Shown here: in pieces, positions 1 through 9,829 of the stretch
How the letters are laid out: every line of letters begins with the position of its first letter
Position numbering within the stretch: the first letter of the stretch is position 1
Assembly (NCBI RefSeq): GCF_017614955.1
Contig: NZ_WVUH01000002.1
Span: forward strand, 39,885-103,884
DNA from: Micromonospora echinofusca
GTDB lineage: Bacteria > Actinomycetota > Actinomycetes > Mycobacteriales > Micromonosporaceae
DNA length: 64,000 nt
Direction of reading: 5' to 3'
Position numbers and translations under genes: made by a program
The notes under the pieces: model-generated
Seen by the model: the letters and a program-made list of their open reading frames with translations, nothing else
Databases searched by the model: none
What the model was told of the DNA's origin: nothing

Positions 1-300
1 CAGGGTGGCACCACGCTGACCGACGAGGGCCTGGAGCCGGCCGCCGACGACCTCCACCACCGGCCGGCCGCCGGAGACCAGCTCGTCGATGTCCCCGTCG
101 TAGTCGAGGATGTCGAGCAGCCCTTCGATGTAGTCCGCCGCGATCTCGCTCTGCCGGAACAGGTCGGTGTCAGCCGGTGCCTTGCGGGCTGCCGCCGTCT
201 CCTCGGCCACGTCCTCGGTGTCGTCGGTCTCCTGATCGGCGATCGGATCCGCCGCCGTCTTCAGGGAGTCCTCGGTGCGCGGGATGCTGGTGTCGGTCAC
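1..300 (-). CDS. khpB: KhpB/Jag RNA-binding protein (partial, C-terminus off window)
   Basis: The first 100 codons are present, read from a GTG at 300. The rest, including the R3H domain, lies beyond the left edge. After an acidic N-terminal stretch the sequence reads ...EGLLDILDYDGDID... and ends in GGRLQALVGQRGATL. That is the start of the KH domain of the Jag/KhpB/SpoIIIJ-associated family, with the GxxG-like loop as GQRG. The family binds RNA, partners with KhpA, and is normally encoded directly downstream of yidC, as here after a 216-bp gap. The GTG start is preceded by GGAGA at suitable spacing. Family assignment is firm from sequence and synteny; the exact RNA targets cannot be inferred. 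Confidence 0.88.
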   Translation of the reverse strand, partial: MTDTSIPRTEDSLKTAADPIADQETDDTEDVAEETAAARKAPADTDLFRQSEIAADYIEGLLDILDYDGDIDELVSGGRPVVEVVGGRLQALVGQRGATL

Positions 301-516
301 GGTTCATCTCCGTACTCGTTCGGCCGGACCGTCGGTCCGTTGATCTCCCGTGACCGGGGAACTCCGCCGGTCACGGGCACGTCTGTACGGGCAGTGTCGC
401 CCGCGACCGCGCTGGTACGCGGCAAAATCCACTTCCGGCGCCGGCGCACCTGGCGGCTGCACGGGCGTGGATTCGGTGCGGTTGCCGGCGGCGGGACCGC
501 CGGCAACCGGTCAAGC

Positions 517-1512
517 TCAGCCCTGGCGCTTCGCCGGGCGGTTCTTCTTCGGGTTGGCCGGCTTGGCACCGGGCTTCGGCGCCAACGCCTTGTTGACCGG
601 CTTCGCCGGAACCACCGACTGGGCCTCCGCCTTGCCCCGGCCGAAGAGACCACCGGACTTGGCCGGCTGCACCGGGTTACGGGATGCGCCCGGCTTGGCG
701 GTGCCGGTGTTCGTCACCAGCGGCGGGAACTTCCGCAGCACCCACTGCTGCTGGCCGAGGGTGAACAGATTGTTGGTGACCCAGTAGATGATCACACCGA
801 TCGGGAAGATCGCGCCCGAGACCAGCAGGGAGAGCGGGATGCCGTAGAGCATCAGGCGCTGGATCATCCGCTGCTGCGGGTCCTCGGCCCAGCCGGTCTT
901 GAGGATCATCTGACGGCTGGTCAGGTAGGTGGTCAGCATCATGACCAGAACCAGGACACCGGCGATGACCTTGACGGTGGTGCCGTTCGCGCCGAGCCGG
1001 GACAGTTCCTCCGCCGTCGAGCCGAACTTGCCGGCGATCGGGGCGGTGAAGAGCTTCGCCTGGGAGGCGCTGTTGAACTGGTCGACCGTCCAGCCGTAGA
1101 GGGTCTTGCCGGCCTCGCTCTTGTCCGGGTTCAGCCGGCGCAGCACGTGGAAGAGGCCGAGGAAGACCGGGATCTGGAGGAACATCGGAAGGCAGCCCAT
1201 CAGCGGGTTGGCCTTTTCCTTCCGGTAGAGCTCCATCATCTCCTTCTGGAGCGTCTCCCGGTCGCCCTTGTGCTTCTCCTGCAGCTCCTTGACCTTGGGC
1301 TGGAGCGCCTGCATCGCCCGCTGGGACTTGATCTGCTTGACGAAGACCGGGAAGAGGATCACCCGGACGGTGACCACCAGGAAGATGATGGCCAGGATCC
1401 ACGCCCAGTTGGTACCCACCACCGCGTCGTCCGGCACCCCGATGGCGTCCCAGGCCGAGTGCCAGAGCAGCAGGATCCACGAAATCGCATAGTAGATCCA
1501 GTCGAGACTCAA
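517..1512 (-). CDS. yidC: membrane protein insertase YidC
   Basis: 331-residue YidC/Oxa1/Alb3-family insertase that places proteins into the cytoplasmic membrane, alone or with SecYEG. Hydrophobic segments lie near residues 5-22, 35-57, 115-125, 180-200 and 222-262. The cytosolic loop between the second and third carries the family's basic helices ([20 protein letters not shown]). The C-terminal tail is Lys/Arg/Pro-rich (ends KNRPAKRQG), common in actinobacterial YidC. The start is TTG at 1512, overlapping the yidD stop by 4 nt (TTGA), which implies translational coupling. Order rpmH-rnpA-yidD-yidC-khpB is the classic origin-flanking operon. There is no large periplasmic domain, as expected outside proteobacteria. 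Confidence 0.97.
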   Translation of the reverse strand: MSLDWIYYAISWILLLWHSAWDAIGVPDDAVVGTNWAWILAIIFLVVTVRVILFPVFVKQIKSQRAMQALQPKVKELQEKHKGDRETLQKEMMELYRKEKANPLMGCLPMFLQIPVFLGLFHVLRRLNPDKSEAGKTLYGWTVDQFNSASQAKLFTAPIAGKFGSTAEELSRLGANGTTVKVIAGVLVLVMMLTTYLTSRQMILKTGWAEDPQQRMIQRLMLYGIPLSLLVSGAIFPIGVIIYWVTNNLFTLGQQQWVLRKFPPLVTNTGTAKPGASRNPVQPAKSGGLFGRGKAEAQSVVPAKPVNKALAPKPGAKPANPKKNRPAKRQG

Positions 1513-1802
1513 TTCGGGGCTCCAGTCACGTCGGTACGGCGGGGACGGCCCGGCTCGGGCACCGGGTCATGCCCACCAGGGTGAAAGGGGTGGCAGCGCA
1601 GCAGCCGCCGGGCCGCCAGGACGGCTCCGCGGAGCGCGCCGTGCCGCGTGACCGCCTCCAGGGCGTACGCGCTGCACGACGGGTAGAACCGACAGCGGGC
1701 CGGCAGTGCCGGGCTTATCCACCGACGGTACGCGATGATGGGTCCTGCCAGCACCCGGGCACCGAGGGTGGCCGGGCGGGACGCCCCTGTCGCACCCGTC
1801 AC
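1509..1802 (-). CDS. yidD: YidD membrane protein insertion efficiency factor
   Basis: 97-residue YidD homologue. The family signature is visible: [10 protein letters not shown] near residue 21, then [14 protein letters not shown] near residues 37-50, and [13 protein letters not shown] around residues 64-76. YidD is a small membrane-associated protein thought to help YidC-dependent insertion. The GTG start (1802) overlaps the rnpA stop as GTGA, and the stop overlaps the yidC TTG start, so three genes are stop-start coupled. The C-terminal tail after HPFHPGG is short and Arg/Pro-rich. Confidence 0.95.
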   Translation of the reverse strand: MTGATGASRPATLGARVLAGPIIAYRRWISPALPARCRFYPSCSAYALEAVTRHGALRGAVLAARRLLRCHPFHPGGHDPVPEPGRPRRTDVTGAPN

Positions 1803-2224
1803 CGGGGCCGCCGGCCCGATCCGCGCGGGGTCCGCGCAGCGGCCAGGGCGGCGTCGAGGTCGGTGCCGAGCCGGGCGTACGACGCTCCCGCCGCAGCGGG
1901 GAGTGCCCGGACCACCAGAGTGGCCCCGGTGGGCAGCGAGTCGAGCCGTTCCCGGACCAGGTGACGCAGCCGACGGCGGACCGTGTTACGCACCACGGCG
2001 TTGCCCACCGCCTTGGACACGACAAAGCCGGCACGGGCGGACCCGGAGGGATGCTCCGCGTCGATCGCCCGCGCCGGCTCTGCCGGAGAACTCACGTCAG
2101 GGGTACCGATGGAATCGGGGAGGTGCAGATGCACCACGACAGCGCCACGACCGGCACGCCGGCCGGCGCGGACCGCTGCGGCGAAGTCGACGCTGCGCCG
2201 CAGTCGCTGCGCGGCTGCCAGCAC
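1799..2224 (-). CDS. rnpA: ribonuclease P protein component
   Basis: 141 residues, slightly longer than the usual 110-130. It starts [20 protein letters not shown], the typical RnpA opening with a basic helix. The RNR-type motif is present as [21 protein letters not shown] (residues about 82-102), the helix that binds RNase P RNA. A serine/proline insert ([25 protein letters not shown]) sits in the middle, a common actinobacterial expansion. GTG start at 2224. It lies 37 nt downstream of rpmH and overlaps yidD by 4 nt. The role is as the protein subunit of the enzyme that matures tRNA 5' ends. Confidence 0.95.
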   Translation of the reverse strand: MLAAAQRLRRSVDFAAAVRAGRRAGRGAVVVHLHLPDSIGTPDVSSPAEPARAIDAEHPSGSARAGFVVSKAVGNAVVRNTVRRRLRHLVRERLDSLPTGATLVVRALPAAAGASYARLGTDLDAALAAARTPRGSGRRPR

Positions 2225-2261
2225 GACTGCCCACGTTCCCCGGATCGGGCCCCGTCGGCCG

Positions 2262-2399
2262 TCAGGCCGACAGGGTGACGCGACCCTTGGCGCGACGGCT
2301 CGACAGGATGGCGCGACCGGCCCGGGTGCGCATGCGCAGCCGGAAGCCGTGGGTCTTCGCGCGCCGGCGGTTGTTCGGCTGGTAGGTGCGCTTGCTCAC
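2262..2399 (-). CDS. rpmH: 50S ribosomal protein L34
   Basis: 45-residue protein beginning [20 protein letters not shown] and ending in GRVTLSA. This is the invariant bacterial L34 sequence, almost entirely Arg/Lys-rich. The start is the GTG at 2399. A longer reading from upstream is possible, but L34 is 44-47 residues in essentially all bacteria and begins exactly here. It is first in the rpmH-rnpA-yidD-yidC-khpB operon, and its promoter should lie in the 2.4-3.1 kb intergenic region shared with dnaA. Confidence 0.97.
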   Translation of the reverse strand: MSKRTYQPNNRRRAKTHGFRLRMRTRAGRAILSSRRAKGRVTLSA

Positions 2400-3154
2400 G
2401 TCAGGCTCTCCGTCTTCCGTACGTCCCGGGCGCGGAAGGCGACCGGGATCGTGTGGTGGTCTGGCGTGGGCCACCAAACGGGTGACCCTTCTCGGTGCTG
2501 CCCGACGACGCATGGGCCTCGGCGATGCACGGGCGTCGACGATGCGGGATGCGACTGCGGACAGCAAGCACCCATCACCCTAGCAGAGGGCGTGAGAGCA
2601 GCCGCTCCAGCCTAGGCAGGGGGGCAATCATCGTCAAACCTCCCCGACCCCGGGCGCGGCGGACGATCCCGCCCCACCTGTCGGGGAAGGCGGCGTACCC
2701 GCTGGTCGGACCCGTGGCCCGGCCGGGCGAAGCGACGGTTTTGACGCATACCGAGAAGGCCGGTGACGCTCGCCGGTTGTAGGTGCGTGGAGAACGCTGT
2801 TACCGTGCGCGTTTGCGGTCCTCGTCCGGGGCCCGGCTGTCACCGGACCGGTCGTCACGGTGGCCCGGTGTCACTGTGGTCCGGTTATCGCGCCAGCGCA
2901 AGACCGGACAACGTGGTGAATCGTTCGGCACGGTGAACCCGCTTCGGCGCCCGTTCAGGCAGGGGCAGGTCTGACACGAGTCCGGCGGGCGGCCACAATC
3001 GGTCGATACACAGGCTGTGGATAACTTGTGGATGGTGATCGACCGACGGCTCGGTCAGGCGACGTTCAGCCTGGTCGGGCGCGGTGGCAGGCCCGGGACG
3101 GCGGCTGGGACAGCAGCGGCGGCCGGGAGCAGAGGCGAGGGGGGTGACACCAGG
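2400..3154. promoter_or_regulatory. rpmH-dnaA divergent intergenic region
   Basis: About 750 bp without a convincing gene between divergent rpmH and dnaA. Open frames here are non-homologous GC-rich shadows. It must hold the promoters of both operons; I see only weak candidates, such as TTGACG at about 2739. The dnaA-proximal end carries two adjacent DnaA-box-like sites (3016-3035). An SD-like purine run (GAGGGGGG) lies just before the chosen dnaA GTG. Confidence 0.6.
3016..3035 (+). promoter_or_regulatory. DnaA boxes upstream of dnaA
   Basis: TGTGGATAA (3016-3024, the exact reverse complement of TTATCCACA) is followed 2 nt later by a TGTGGATGG-type box (3027-3035). They lie about 120 bp before the dnaA start codon. 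DnaA boxes in this position are known to give autoregulation in several bacteria. The same bases could be read as an in-frame N-terminal extension of DnaA, which I reject (see dnaA). Confidence 0.75.
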
Positions 3155-5140
3155 GTGGCCGGAACGATCGACCTCGCCGCGGTGTGGACGGCGACGACCG
3201 ACGAACTCGCCGACGAGATCATTTCTGCCCAGCAGCGTGCCTACCTCCGGCTGACCCGGCTCCGGGCGATCGTCGAGGACACCGCCCTGCTCGCCGTACC
3301 CGACGCGTTCACCCGTGACGTCATCGAGTCGCGGCTGCGGCCGGCGATCACCGAGGCGCTGACCCGACGGCTCGGCCGGCCGATCCAGGTGGCGGTCACC
3401 GTACGGGTCGCCGAGGAGGGCCAGGCCCGCACCACGGGGACCGTCTACGGCGGTGAGGCGACCGGTTACCCGGCGGGCGGCTACGGCGGGTACGACGGAC
3501 CGGGGGCCGGCCCGCCCACCTCGCCGGACCAGCCCCCGTTCGGACCGGGCGGCTACCCGGACGACCGTGACCTGGCCCGGGACCTCACCCACGAGCGGGA
3601 CCGTGACCTCGCCCTGGAACGCGACCGCGAACTCGCCCGGGAACGTGACCGCAACCACGAGGACCTCAACCGGGATCTGGACCCGACCCGGGAGCGGGAC
3701 GCCAACCGGGAACGTCCGGCGACCGGTACGACCGGACCGGGACCCGGTGGGTCCGACCCGCGCCTGTCGACGGAGACCGCGCTGCGACCCGGCCTGATCC
3801 CGGCCAGCCGGGACGGGCAGGAGGCACTCTTCTCCGCCCCCTACCTGGAACCCCGCCGCCCACCCGGGCAGGACCGACGGGGCCGGGACGACCGGGTCGG
3901 CGCCGGGTCACCGGTGTTGCCACCCCCGGACCCCCGGGCCTTCGAACCGCGGTACCGCGACGACGCCGGGGTGCTGCGCGACCAGCCCACCCTGCGGGGA
4001 CTGGTCGGCGACAGCGGAACGGACAACGGGCCGGGACGCGGGCCGGCCCCCACCGAGCACCGACCCGGCGGCCGGGACGACCGGCGGCCCGCCATCGGCG
4101 TGGACACCGGGGGCAACCGGCTCAACCCGAAGTACATGTTCGAGACCTTCGTCATCGGCTCGTCCAACCGGTTCGCCCACGCGGCGAGCGTCGCGGTCGC
4201 CGAGTCGCCGGCCAAGGCGTACAACCCGCTCTTCATCTACGGTCACTCCGGGCTGGGCAAGACCCACCTGCTCCATGCCATCGGCCACTACGCCACGACC
4301 CTCGGTCATGCCCGCTCCGTGCGGTACGTGTCGACCGAGGAGTTCACCAACGACTTCATCAACTCGCTGCGCGACGACAAGACCAGTGCGTTCCAGCGCC
4401 GCTACCGCGACGTCGACATCCTGCTGATCGACGACATCCAGTTCCTGGAGAACCGCGAGCGGACCCAGGAGGAGTTCTTCCACACCTTCAACACGCTGCA
4501 CAACGCCAACAAGCAGATCGTCATCACCTCGGACCGGTCGCCGAAGCAGCTCGCCACCCTGGAGGACCGGCTCCGGACCCGCTTCGAGTGGGGCCTGCTG
4601 GCCGACATCCAGCCACCGGACCTGGAGACCCGGATCGCGATCCTCCAGAAGAAGGCCGCCCAGGAGCGTCTGTACGCGCCACCGGACGTACTGGAGTTCA
4701 TCGCTTCACGGGTGGCCAGCTCGATCCGCGAACTGGAGGGCGCCCTGATCCGGGTCACCGCGTTCGCCAGCCTGACCCGCTCCTCCGTCGAGTTGTCCCT
4801 CGCCGAGGAGGTGCTCCGGGACTTCATCCCGGACGGATCCGGGCCGGAGATCAACGCGGACCAGATCATGATCTCCACCGCGGACTACTTCGGGGTCAGC
4901 CTGGAGGACCTGCGGGGGCACTCCCGGTCCCGGGTACTGGTCAACGCCCGGCAGGTGGCGATGTACCTGTGCCGGGAACTGACCGATCTCTCCCTGCCCC
5001 GGATCGGGCAGGCGTTCGGTGGTCGGGACCACACCACGGTGATGCACGCCGACCGGAAGATCAGACAGCAGATGGCGGAGCGGCGGTCGCTCTACAACCA
5101 GATCGCCGAGCTGACCAACCGGATCAAGCAGAACGCCTGA
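3155..5140 (+). CDS. dnaA: chromosomal replication initiator DnaA
   Basis: 661 residues, long for DnaA (about 470 in E. coli, over 600 in streptomycetes). Domain I covers roughly residues 1-95 ([20 protein letters not shown]...). Domain II is an extended linker to about residue 320, including an alternating-charge tract at about 135-189 rich in RD/ER dipeptides. The AAA+ domain follows, with Walker [10 protein letters not shown] (363-371) and Walker B LLIDDIQ (about 425-431). The C-terminal DNA-binding domain ends with [15 protein letters not shown], the DnaA-box-binding signature. The start is GTG 3155 after a GAGGGGGG purine run. An in-frame GTG at 3017 would place the N-terminus inside DnaA boxes and lacks family similarity. 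Confidence 0.97.
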   Translation: MAGTIDLAAVWTATTDELADEIISAQQRAYLRLTRLRAIVEDTALLAVPDAFTRDVIESRLRPAITEALTRRLGRPIQVAVTVRVAEEGQARTTGTVYGGEATGYPAGGYGGYDGPGAGPPTSPDQPPFGPGGYPDDRDLARDLTHERDRDLALERDRELARERDRNHEDLNRDLDPTRERDANRERPATGTTGPGPGGSDPRLSTETALRPGLIPASRDGQEALFSAPYLEPRRPPGQDRRGRDDRVGAGSPVLPPPDPRAFEPRYRDDAGVLRDQPTLRGLVGDSGTDNGPGRGPAPTEHRPGGRDDRRPAIGVDTGGNRLNPKYMFETFVIGSSNRFAHAASVAVAESPAKAYNPLFIYGHSGLGKTHLLHAIGHYATTLGHARSVRYVSTEEFTNDFINSLRDDKTSAFQRRYRDVDILLIDDIQFLENRERTQEEFFHTFNTLHNANKQIVITSDRSPKQLATLEDRLRTRFEWGLLADIQPPDLETRIAILQKKAAQERLYAPPDVLEFIASRVASSIRELEGALIRVTAFASLTRSSVELSLAEEVLRDFIPDGSGPEINADQIMISTADYFGVSLEDLRGHSRSRVLVNARQVAMYLCRELTDLSLPRIGQAFGGRDHTTVMHADRKIRQQMAERRSLYNQIAELTNRIKQNA

Positions 5141-5329
5141 CGCGTCGCCGCGTACCCCCTGACCTGTCGCCCCGGAAGGTGGCCCGGCCGTCGAGCCGGG
5201 CCATCACTGTTTCCAGCCGCGCCCTGCGCCCACCGCGATCCGCCCGGCGCAGTTGCCACAGACGCCGGTTTCCGGCCGCGCCCTGCGTCCACACCTCTTC
5301 CGGCCGTTCCCGGTCCACCGCCTCCGGCA

Positions 5330-5820
5330 CAGGTTCTCCACAGCGGGACGTACTTGTCCACACCGGCTGTGCGTCGAGCTGTGGACAACTGCTGGTGTCC
5401 CGTGACCCGGTAACCCACAACCTGTGGACAAGTCCTGGGGACAACCCTGTGGACGGGCTGACACCTTCGGCGCGTCGTCCACCGGTCCACGGTCCCCTGT
5501 GTACAGCCTGTTGAAGGTTCTGGGGACAAGTGGTCCGGAAGCCGATCCGGTTTTCCACAACACTGGGGAGAAAGTCGGTGGATAACCGGTGGATGAGCTG
5601 TGGACGACGGTGGAAAACCTGTGCATCCCGGAGCACCTGTGGAGAAGTGGAGGGGTTTTACCCCAGGTAATCCACAGCTAAACCACCGGTGGATAATCGC
5701 CTGACCTGCGAAAACGCGGGTTCTCCACAGTATGCACAGCACCTATGAAGACGATGGTTCTTATCTCTTCTAAGAAACAAAAACCAATCATCACCGTTGG
5801 GCTTTCTGTGGATCCCGCTC
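5330..5820. other. oriC: oriC, chromosomal replication origin
   Basis: The 842-bp dnaA-dnaN gap holds a dense set of DnaA-box-like 9-mers in both orientations. They are TTGTCCACA 5354, TGTGGACAA 5380 and 5423, TGTGGACGG 5449, TTTTCCACA 5551, GGTGGATAA 5577 and 5688, TGTGGACGA 5599, TGTGGAGAA 5639, TAATCCACA 5668, TTCTCCACA 5721 and TGTGGATCC 5807. The tract at about 5744-5795 is conspicuously AT-rich for this genome (TTATCTCTTCTAAGAAACAA) and is the likely unwinding element. Position between dnaA and dnaN matches actinobacterial origins. Boxes with C or G at variable positions are usual in high-GC species. 5141-5330 and 5820-5982 show no gene. Confidence 0.93.
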
Positions 5821-5982
5821 TCCGCACCGGCCGGGCCGGCAGCGGCAGCGGAATCGGAGGGGCCGGACGCACAGCCGATGGCCGAGCGCCCTAAGGTGCG
5901 AGGGTGACCTGCACGGTCGGGCGGGTCGGTAGGCAGCGGTCGGCATGAGAGAGTTGTCGCTGACGTCGACGCGGAGGCATGC

Positions 5983-7116
5983 ATGAAGTTCCGAGTAGAG
6001 CGCGACGCGCTCGCCGATGCGGTGGCGTGGACCGCGAAGAGCCTGCCCAACCGGCCATCGGTACCGGTGCTCGCCGGGGTGATGCTGCGGGTGGCCGACG
6101 GCAGCCTCCAGGTTTCCGGCTTCGACTACGAGGTCTCCAGCCAGGTCACCGTCGAGGTGCAGGGGGACGCCGACGGCTCGGCCCTGGTCTCCGGTCGGCT
6201 GCTCGCCGAGATCACCAAGGCCCTGCCGGCCAAGCCGGTGGACATCGCTGCCGACGGCGCCCATCTGGAGCTGGTCTGCGGCAGCGCGCGGTTCACCCTG
6301 CCCACCATGCCGGTGGAGGACTACCCGAGCCTGCCGGAGATGCCGGCCAGCGCCGGGACGGTCGACGCGGCCGCGTTCGCCGCCGCAGTCGCCCAGGTCG
6401 CGGTAGCCGCCGGCCGTGACGAGACCCTGCCGATGATGACCGGGGTCCGTATCGAGCTGGTCGGGGACACCCTGGCGATGCTCGCCACCGACCGCTACCG
6501 GCTGGCGTTGCGGGAGATGCGCTGGAACCCGGAGGACCCGGACGTCAGCATCAACGCTCTGGTCCCGGCCCGGACGCTGAACGACACCGCCAAGACCCTC
6601 GGCCCGCTCGGCGGCGAGGTGACCATGGCGCTGGCCCAGGGCGGCGCCGGCGAGGGCATGATCGGCTTTGCCGGTGGTACCCGACGGACCACGAGCCGGC
6701 TGCTGGACGGCGCCAACTACCCGCCGGTGCGGTCGCTCTTCCCGGCCAGCCACAACGCCGAGGCCCGGGTGACGGTCTCCACCCTGGTCGAGGTGGTCAA
6801 GCGGGTGGCGCTGGTCGCCGAGCGCACCACCCCGGTGCTGCTGAGCTTCAGCTCCGACGGGCTCATCGTCGAGGCCGGCGGTACCGAGGAGGCCCGGGCG
6901 AGCGAGGGGATGGACGCCACCTTCAGCGGCGACCCGCTGACCATCGGTTTCAACCCGCAGTACCTGATCGACGGGCTGGCGAACCTCGGTGCGCCGACCG
7001 CGCTGCTGCACTTCGTCGACGCGTTCAAGCCTGCGGTGATCTCCCCCGCCGGTGAGGATGGCGAGGCCGTTCCGGGGTACCGCTATCTGATCATGCCGAT
7101 CCGGGTAACCCGCTGA
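5983..7116 (+). CDS. dnaN: DNA polymerase III beta sliding clamp
   Basis: 377-residue beta clamp. It starts MKFRVERDALADAVAWTAKSL, with the N-terminal clamp fold containing SVPVLAGVML. The C-terminal end is PGYRYLIMPIRVTR, the conserved (Y)xxMP(I/M)R tail at the peptide-binding cleft. The protein encircles DNA as a dimer and tethers polymerase III and repair factors. The ATG start at 5983 directly follows the origin region. gnd begins 35 nt downstream and probably shares the transcript. Confidence 0.97.
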   Translation: MKFRVERDALADAVAWTAKSLPNRPSVPVLAGVMLRVADGSLQVSGFDYEVSSQVTVEVQGDADGSALVSGRLLAEITKALPAKPVDIAADGAHLELVCGSARFTLPTMPVEDYPSLPEMPASAGTVDAAAFAAAVAQVAVAAGRDETLPMMTGVRIELVGDTLAMLATDRYRLALREMRWNPEDPDVSINALVPARTLNDTAKTLGPLGGEVTMALAQGGAGEGMIGFAGGTRRTTSRLLDGANYPPVRSLFPASHNAEARVTVSTLVEVVKRVALVAERTTPVLLSFSSDGLIVEAGGTEEARASEGMDATFSGDPLTIGFNPQYLIDGLANLGAPTALLHFVDAFKPAVISPAGEDGEAVPGYRYLIMPIRVTR

Positions 7117-7151
7117 TCGCGCTGGCCTGACACGTACCGGAGGGGATTGAC

Positions 7152-8024
7152 ATGCAGCTCGGCCTGGTAGGACTCGGCCGGATGGGCGGCAACATGCGGG
7201 AGCGGTTGCGTGCCGTCGGCCACGAGGTGGTGGGCTTCGACCAGAACCCGGAGGTGAGCGACGTCGCCAGCCTTGCCGAGCTGGCCGACAAGCTCGCCGC
7301 GCCGCGTGCGGTCTGGGTGATGGTGCCGGCCGGGGTCACCGACGCCACCATCGACTCCCTGGCCGAGGTGCTCGGCGACGGCGACATCATCATCGACGGC
7401 GGCAACTCGCGGTTCAGCGACGACGGCCCCCGGGCCGAGCGGCTCGCCACCCAGGGCATCGGCTACCTCGACGTGGGCGTCTCCGGTGGCGTCTGGGGCA
7501 AGCAGAACGGGTACGCCCTGATGGTCGGCGGCGCACAGGAGCACGTCGACCGGCTGATGCCGATCTTCGAGTCGCTGAAGCCGGAGGGCGAGTTCGGCTT
7601 CGTGCACGCCGGTCCGGTCGGTGCCGGCCACTACGCCAAGATGGTGCACAACGGCATCGAGTACGGCCTGATGCACGCCTACGCCGAAGGCTACGAGCTG
7701 CTGGCCAAGTCCGAGCTGGTCACCAACGTCCCCGGGGTGTTCAAGTCGTGGCGGGAGGGGACCGTCGTGCGGTCCTGGCTGCTCGACCTGCTCGACCGGG
7801 CACTCGACGAGGACCCGGAGCTGGCCACCCTGCGCGGGTACGCCGACGACACCGGTGAGGGCCGGTGGACCGTGGACGAGGCGGTCCGGCTCGCCGTGCC
7901 GATGAACGTGATCGCCGCCGCCCTCTTCGCCCGGTTCACCTCGCGTCAGGACGACTCCCCGGCGATGAAGGCAATCGCCGCGCTGCGCCAGCAGTTCGGC
8001 GGCCACGCCATCCACAAGCGCTGA
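7152..8024 (+). CDS. gnd: 6-phosphogluconate dehydrogenase, decarboxylating (short form)
   Basis: 290 residues, typical of the short bacterial form (about 300) rather than the 470-residue form. The Rossmann motif GLVGLGRMG is at residues 4-12. The substrate-binding signature runs [12 protein letters not shown]..., [10 protein letters not shown] and [18 protein letters not shown], with the catalytic Lys in [11 protein letters not shown]. It oxidises 6-phosphogluconate to ribulose-5-phosphate in the pentose phosphate pathway. A location between dnaN and recF is a recurrent actinobacterial arrangement; no functional link to replication is evident. ATG start preceded by GGAGGGG. recF starts 2 nt after the stop. 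Confidence 0.95.
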   Translation: MQLGLVGLGRMGGNMRERLRAVGHEVVGFDQNPEVSDVASLAELADKLAAPRAVWVMVPAGVTDATIDSLAEVLGDGDIIIDGGNSRFSDDGPRAERLATQGIGYLDVGVSGGVWGKQNGYALMVGGAQEHVDRLMPIFESLKPEGEFGFVHAGPVGAGHYAKMVHNGIEYGLMHAYAEGYELLAKSELVTNVPGVFKSWREGTVVRSWLLDLLDRALDEDPELATLRGYADDTGEGRWTVDEAVRLAVPMNVIAAALFARFTSRQDDSPAMKAIAALRQQFGGHAIHKR

Positions 8025-8026
8025 CC

Positions 8027-9160
8027 GTGTACGTCCACCGGCTCGAACTGGTCGACTTCCGCTCGTACGAGCGGGTGGCGATCGATCTTGAGCCGGGGCC
8101 GAACGTGTTCGTCGGGGCCAACGGGGTCGGCAAGACCAACCTGATCGAGGCGTTGGGTTACGTGGCGACCCTGGCCAGCCACCGGGTCGCCATGGACGCC
8201 CCGCTGGTCCGGATGGGCGCTTCGGCGGCGGTGATCCGGTGCGCGGTGGCACACGAGGGCCGAGAGCTGCTGGTCGAGCTGGAGATCGTGCCCGGCCGGG
8301 CCAACCGCGCCCGGCTGGGTCGGTCCCCGGTCCGGCGGGCCCGGGACGTGCTGGGTGCGCTGCGGATGGTGCTGTTCGCCCCCGAGGACCTGGAACTCGT
8401 CCGGGGTGACCCGGCCGAACGGCGGCGCTACCTCGACGAGCTGCTGGTCACCCGGCAGCCCCGGTACGCCGGGGTGCGCGCCGACTACGAGCGGGTGGTG
8501 AAGCAGCGCAACGCCCTGCTGCGGACGGCGTACCTGGCCCGGAAGACGGGTGGCTCCCGGGGGGCCGACCTGTCGACGCTGGACGTCTGGGACGCCCACC
8601 TGGCCCGGCACGGTGGCGAGCTGCTGGCCGGCCGACTGGAGCTGGTGGCCGCGCTGGGCCCGCACGTGGCCAAGGCGTACGACGCGGTGGCCGCCGGCCG
8701 GGGCGCGGCGGCGATGGCCTACCGGCCCACCGTCGAGCTGGGTACCGCCCCGGTGGACCGGGCGACGTTGCAGGAGGCCCTGGCCACCGCGTTGACCGAC
8801 TCCCGGGCGGCCGAGGTGGAGCGGGGCACCACCCTGGTCGGCCCGCACCGGGACGAGTTGGCGCTCAGCCTCGGCCCGCTACCCGCCAAGGGGTACGCCA
8901 GCCACGGTGAGTCCTGGTCGTTCGCGCTGGCGCTGCGGCTGGCCGCGTACGACCTGCTGCGGGCCGACGGCATCGAACCGGTACTCGCGCTCGACGACGT
9001 CTTCGCGGAGCTGGACGCCGGCCGGCGGGACCGGCTGGCGGAGCTGGTCGGTGGGGCCGGCCAGCTCCTGGTGACCTGTGCGGTGGACGACGACGTGCCG
9101 GCGGCCCTGCGGGGCACCCGTTACCAGGTGGAGGAGGGGGCGGTACGCCGTGCCGGATGA
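8027..9160 (+). CDS. recF: DNA replication and repair protein RecF
   Basis: 377 residues. The N-terminal Walker A is GANGVGKT at residues 30-37, preceded by [25 protein letters not shown], the hallmark RecF opening. The C-terminal Walker B/D-loop is [18 protein letters not shown]. An SMC-like ATPase, it helps load RecA at gapped DNA with RecO and RecR. GTG start at 8027, two bases after the gnd stop. The 3' end overlaps dciA by 11 nt. A longer in-frame reading upstream runs over gnd and is not homologous. Confidence 0.96.
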   Translation: MYVHRLELVDFRSYERVAIDLEPGPNVFVGANGVGKTNLIEALGYVATLASHRVAMDAPLVRMGASAAVIRCAVAHEGRELLVELEIVPGRANRARLGRSPVRRARDVLGALRMVLFAPEDLELVRGDPAERRRYLDELLVTRQPRYAGVRADYERVVKQRNALLRTAYLARKTGGSRGADLSTLDVWDAHLARHGGELLAGRLELVAALGPHVAKAYDAVAAGRGAAAMAYRPTVELGTAPVDRATLQEALATALTDSRAAEVERGTTLVGPHRDELALSLGPLPAKGYASHGESWSFALALRLAAYDLLRADGIEPVLALDDVFAELDAGRRDRLAELVGGAGQLLVTCAVDDDVPAALRGTRYQVEEGAVRRAG

Positions 9161-9713
9161 ACCCGTGACACCACCGCCGTCCCCGGCCGGGGCGAGCGGA
9201 CCGGAGCTGGCCCGGGCGGTGCTCGACGCGGCGCGGGCCCGTCGGGAGGCGGCCCGTCCGCGTCGACGTAACCCGGGCGACCCGGCGTCCGGTGGCGCCG
9301 ACGGCCGGGGTGGCACCGGACGCCGGCTGCGTGGCTATTCCGGTCCCGGGCCGGACCCCCGGGACCCGCAGCTGCTCGGGACGGTGCTGGCCCGGCTGAT
9401 GAAGGCGCGCGGCTGGCAGCAGCCGGCCGCGGAGGCGACCGTCTTCGGTGCCTGGGAGCGGGTGGTCGGTCCGGAGATCGCCAAGCACAGCCGGCCGGTG
9501 AAACTGGAGGACGGCGAGCTGACCGTGGAGGCGGAGTCCACCGCCTGGGCCACCCAGCTCCGGCTGCTCACCGCTTCGCTGCTCACCCGGATCGCCCGTG
9601 AGGTGGGGCACAACGTCGTCCGCCGGCTGCACATCCACGGCCCGGCCGCGCCGTCCTGGTCACGGGGGCCGCGTCGGGTACGCGGCCGGGGCCCCCGCGA
9701 CACCTACGGCTGA
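9150..9713 (+). CDS. dciA: DUF721 protein, DciA-type helicase operator
   Basis: 187 residues. A disordered Arg/Pro/Gly-rich N-terminus (about 1-65) precedes a DUF721 domain ([18 protein letters not shown] ... [42 protein letters not shown]). The Trp in FGAWERVVG is the family landmark. DUF721 proteins next to recF in actinobacteria (Rv0004 in M. tuberculosis) are DciA, which acts on the replicative helicase in species lacking DnaC or DnaI. GTG start at 9150, overlapping the end of recF by 11 nt, so translation is probably coupled. The C-terminal tail is Arg-rich. Confidence 0.9.
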   Translation: MPDEPVTPPPSPAGASGPELARAVLDAARARREAARPRRRNPGDPASGGADGRGGTGRRLRGYSGPGPDPRDPQLLGTVLARLMKARGWQQPAAEATVFGAWERVVGPEIAKHSRPVKLEDGELTVEAESTAWATQLRLLTASLLTRIAREVGHNVVRRLHIHGPAAPSWSRGPRRVRGRGPRDTYG

Positions 9714-9735
9714 CCGGTGGCCGGCTGCGGCCGTA

Positions 9736-9781
9736 GCCCGGATCTTCCGCTGCGGCCCCGGCCCGGATCTTCCGCTGCGGC
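9736..9781. repeat. 21-bp direct repeat pair
   Basis: The 21-mer beginning GCCCGGATCTTCCGC occurs at 9736-9756 and again at 9761-9781, exact, four bases apart. It is in the short gap between convergent dciA and the next gene, immediately before a hairpin terminator. The cause (slippage or a protein site) is unknown. Confidence 0.8.
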
Positions 9782-9789
9782 ACGTCGCC

Positions 9790-9821
9790 GGTCCGACGCG
9801 GGTCGCTGCCCGCGTCGGACC
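9790..9821. terminator. bidirectional hairpin terminator
   Basis: Perfect 13-bp stem GGTCCGACGCGGG / CCCGCGTCGGACC with a 6-nt loop (9803-9808). It lies between dciA (plus) and the converging gene at 9830-10384 (minus), so it can end transcription from both sides. There is no U-tract, as is usual for high-GC actinobacteria. Confidence 0.8.
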
Positions 9822-9829
9822 AGTGACGG

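Noticed and set aside
3017..3154. Upstream in-frame extension of DnaA by 46 codons
   Set aside because: It would begin inside two DnaA boxes (TGTGGATAA). The extension has no DnaA similarity, and a better start with upstream purines lies at 3155.
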